Origin: Kuschelorhynchus macadamiae
Lineage: Eukaryota; Arthropoda; Insecta; Coleoptera; Curculionidae
NCBI GenBank assembly: GCA_030620095.1
Contig: JAUTXW010005206.1
Span: 915,001 to 979,000, forward strand
Length of the DNA: 64,000 bases
Direction: 5' to 3'
This document shows, piece after piece, positions 62,109 to 64,000 of the stretch. Each line of letters opens with the position of its first letter. The stretch's first letter is position 1. The position numbers were made by a program, and so were the translations under genes. The notes under the pieces were generated by a model that had not been told where the DNA came from, searched no databases, and was given only the letters and a program-made list of their open reading frames with translations.

Positions 62109-62111
<3 letters not shown>
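60141..62111. other. No gene seen; one dispersed repeat copy
   Basis: AT-rich. The stretch 61415-61500 (CTTTTACCAGAAACTTCCCT, TTCCTTTTAATAGGAATAG, CCCACAGAT) is a diverged copy of the repeat at 17571-17700. Confidence 0.45.

Positions 62112-62168
<57 letters not shown>
62112..62168. repeat. (AT)n microsatellite
   Basis: About 56 bp of uninterrupted AT dinucleotides. Confidence 0.96.
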
Positions 62169-62171
<3 letters not shown>

Positions 62172-62849
62172 AAAACGTATTTTGATATATTTTTCCATCC
62201 TTGCAAAATGTCAGAGATCATTTAAAGATATGGGATACAAGTTGTAGTTGCTATCATGATTCCATGGAAATATAGAACACACAGTTATCCGTAGGCGTAG
62301 TCACTATTCTATTTATCAGGTTTTGGTCCTGTGTAAAATTGGGTGATTACTGATTCAGTATTGTGTTCATTGTTTAGAGGCGTATTAATATTTGAAACTA
62401 TCCAAAGCGCGTCAATTTTCGCCCCCCCCCACTTTTTTTTATTACTTATTTAAGTTTTTTCTTGGAGAAAAATTTTACAGAGCAAATGGCAGATTTAATT
62501 TCCTCAAAAACTAATCTAAAGAAAAAATACTACATAATTTGTACCTTAATTATTATTGCAAGCAGATGAAAAAAGAACACATATTTTTAAAAAAAAAACA
62601 TAAAGACATCCGATTTTTATTAGGGTTTTAAATATTGCCTCCCTCTCCAAAAAGTTCATTTTTTTCTGAAAACACGAGCTTTATGTAGATTCCTAAGGGA
62701 TTGCAAACGTTTAATTTCTTTATTTTTGAACAAGAAATGTATACATGGGGTATATGGGGCGAAGGCAAGGAAGGTCTAAAAAAGCCAGCTCAACTGTTCA
62801 CCTTGCTTGCTCGACTGATATCCCAGGCAATTGTGTATGTAGAAGAGAA
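62169..62849. other. No gene seen
   Basis: AT-rich; includes a 10-bp C run near 62422. Confidence 0.4.
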
Positions 62850-64000
62850 AGAGCGGTAATGTATTACTCTGGCAGTAAAATACAAGATCATAATCATAGG
62901 CACGGAATGACAATCATGGTATAATCAAATAAATAAATTTATAAACAATTTCTTCCCATACTCGGAACGATGTGCCTTCTTACAAAAAAAGAAAGGAAGC
63001 CCATTGAATATTAATATTATAGAAGCATACGCACCAACAGCAGATAAGAATTTTGAAGAAATAGAGGAATTCTATCATACATTCTCGAGATTATGGGAAG
63101 CATAAAGAACAACGATGTCACTATTGTAACGGGATATTTCAATGCCAAAGTGGGGTCTGAGAGATTTCAAGACCTTGTTGGAGAACATGGGCTCGGAGAA
63201 AGAAAAGAAAGGAGATCGACTTCTTCACTTTTGTCAGGAGGAATCATTAAAGGTAACATACAGTTGGCTCAAATTACATCCAAGGAAGCTGTATATTTGA
63301 AAATCAGATTGACCACATTTTGATTAAAATCAGATTTAGAAATAATGTAAAATCTTTTAAAACTACCAACATTGGATCCGACCGAAAAAGCATTTAATAA
63401 TGTTAAACATGATAAGATCTGCTAACACAAATCGGACTGGACGGGAAAGTCATAAGGATAATCACGAATTTATACTGGAACCAGACAGGGCTGATTAAAA
63501 TTGGAAATATAACATGAGCTTCTTTAACTTGTATTCGGAGTCGATATTTCAGGAAGCACTGGAGGGAACTGAAATAGGAATACATGTGAATGACAAGCTA
63601 ATATATATGCTCATCATTCGGTTTTGTTCACAAATAATGAAATAGATTTGCAATACTTACTAAATATTCTAAGTAAAATTAGTCAGAACTACGGACTCAA
63701 AATAAATGTTGAATAGACTATATTTATAATTAGTAGCAAAGAGAAAATCAACAACATAGAAATTCAATTGACAAATCAGAATATATTAAGAATTAAGAGG
63801 TTTAATTATTCGAGATACTAGCTGAATGAACATTGCGATCATCATCAATAAATATAGAGAAGAATTAAAATAGCCAGAAATGCCTTCTTCAAAATGAAGT
63901 TAATTTTATCCAATACGGATTTAAACCTAAACACTAAGTGCTATGTAATATCAACTTCATTACATAGAGTTCAAGGATGGACTCTAAGCACGTACCTGTC
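62850..64000 (+). pseudogene. RTE/BovB-type LINE: endonuclease and reverse transcriptase remnants, runs off the window
   Basis: The endonuclease part (about 62850-63340) shows NINIIEAYAPTADKNFEEIE, EFYHTFSRLW, VTIVTGYFNAKVGSERFQDL and VGEHGLGERKERR. The G-D-F-N-A-K-V motif has become GYFNAKV, so the catalytic aspartate is lost. A shifted frame follows with IDHILIKIRFRNNVKSFKTT. After a deletion the RT part (about 63385 onward) shows EKAFNNVKHDK, IITNLYWNQTGLIKIGNIT, FQEALEGTEIGIHVNDKLI, then NILSKISQNYGLKINVE and a C-terminal KIARNAFFKMKLILSNTDLN. Stops and frameshifts throughout; the YADD block is degraded near 63600-63630. The order and motifs match the 'craniofacial development protein 2-like' BovB endonucleases. 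Confidence 0.85.

Overview
The window reads as AT-rich nuclear DNA of an insect, probably a beetle. That assignment is an inference from long (AT)n tracts, spliced genes with large introns, and a dense load of decayed mariner, hAT, Penelope-like and RTE/BovB-type elements. Nothing prokaryotic is present: no operons, CRISPR array or intact rRNA gene. Almost all open frames longer than 60 codons are transposon relics or chance frames.

Two host genes can be reconstructed, both on the minus strand and in tandem. Gene A has exons at 31770-31945, 16999-17119, 14544-14690, 14286-14437 and 10535-10742. They join into a 267-residue secreted protein. Gene B has exons at 56815-56996, 51271-51391, 50792-50941, 50533-50684 and 47275-47455, giving a 261-residue secreted protein. 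All splice sites are GT-AG, intron phases match (2,0,0,2), exons 2 (121 nt) and 4 (152 nt) have identical lengths, and intron 3 is 106 versus 107 bp. The two are therefore old tandem paralogues. The pattern of signal peptide, DP(M/L)EL, GW(I/L)xD(I/L)ST and (L/V)DW, with almost no cysteine, best fits the insect group-7-allergen-like family of small lipid-binding secreted proteins. That family call is an inference; the gene structure is read directly from the sequence.

Layout: 1-430 mariner relic; 1188-1474 (AT)n; 1818-4284 nearly full-length broken hAT (DUF4371/ZMYM1-like) transposase; 6819-7780 older hAT relic; 10535-31945 gene A. Gene A introns hold an inverted mariner relic (intron 4), a complete deleted hAT with 8-bp target duplication (intron 2) and, in the 14.65-kb intron 1, a decayed multi-copy Cys-rich gene, a large palindrome, a mariner with about 460-bp inverted repeats, a satellite-like array and a 1-kb tandem duplication. 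Between the genes (31946-47230) lie two Tc1/mariner relics, a foldback MITE, dispersed repeats and a 3.9-kb direct-repeat-bounded, pyrimidine-rich non-coding block. Gene B occupies 47275-56996; its introns hold an (AT)n tract, a GATGGCGG-type dispersed repeat, a Penelope-like GIY-YIG fragment and a second satellite-like array. Beyond it come a deleted hAT element (57808-59277), a tRNA-Ser-like SINE head (about 60071-60140) and a decayed RTE/BovB LINE running off the right edge.

I found no convincing new multi-gene system. The most informative items are the paralogous gene pair, the long-TIR mariner, the two hAT deletion derivatives with clear ends and target duplications, and several unclassified repeat families that recur within the window.
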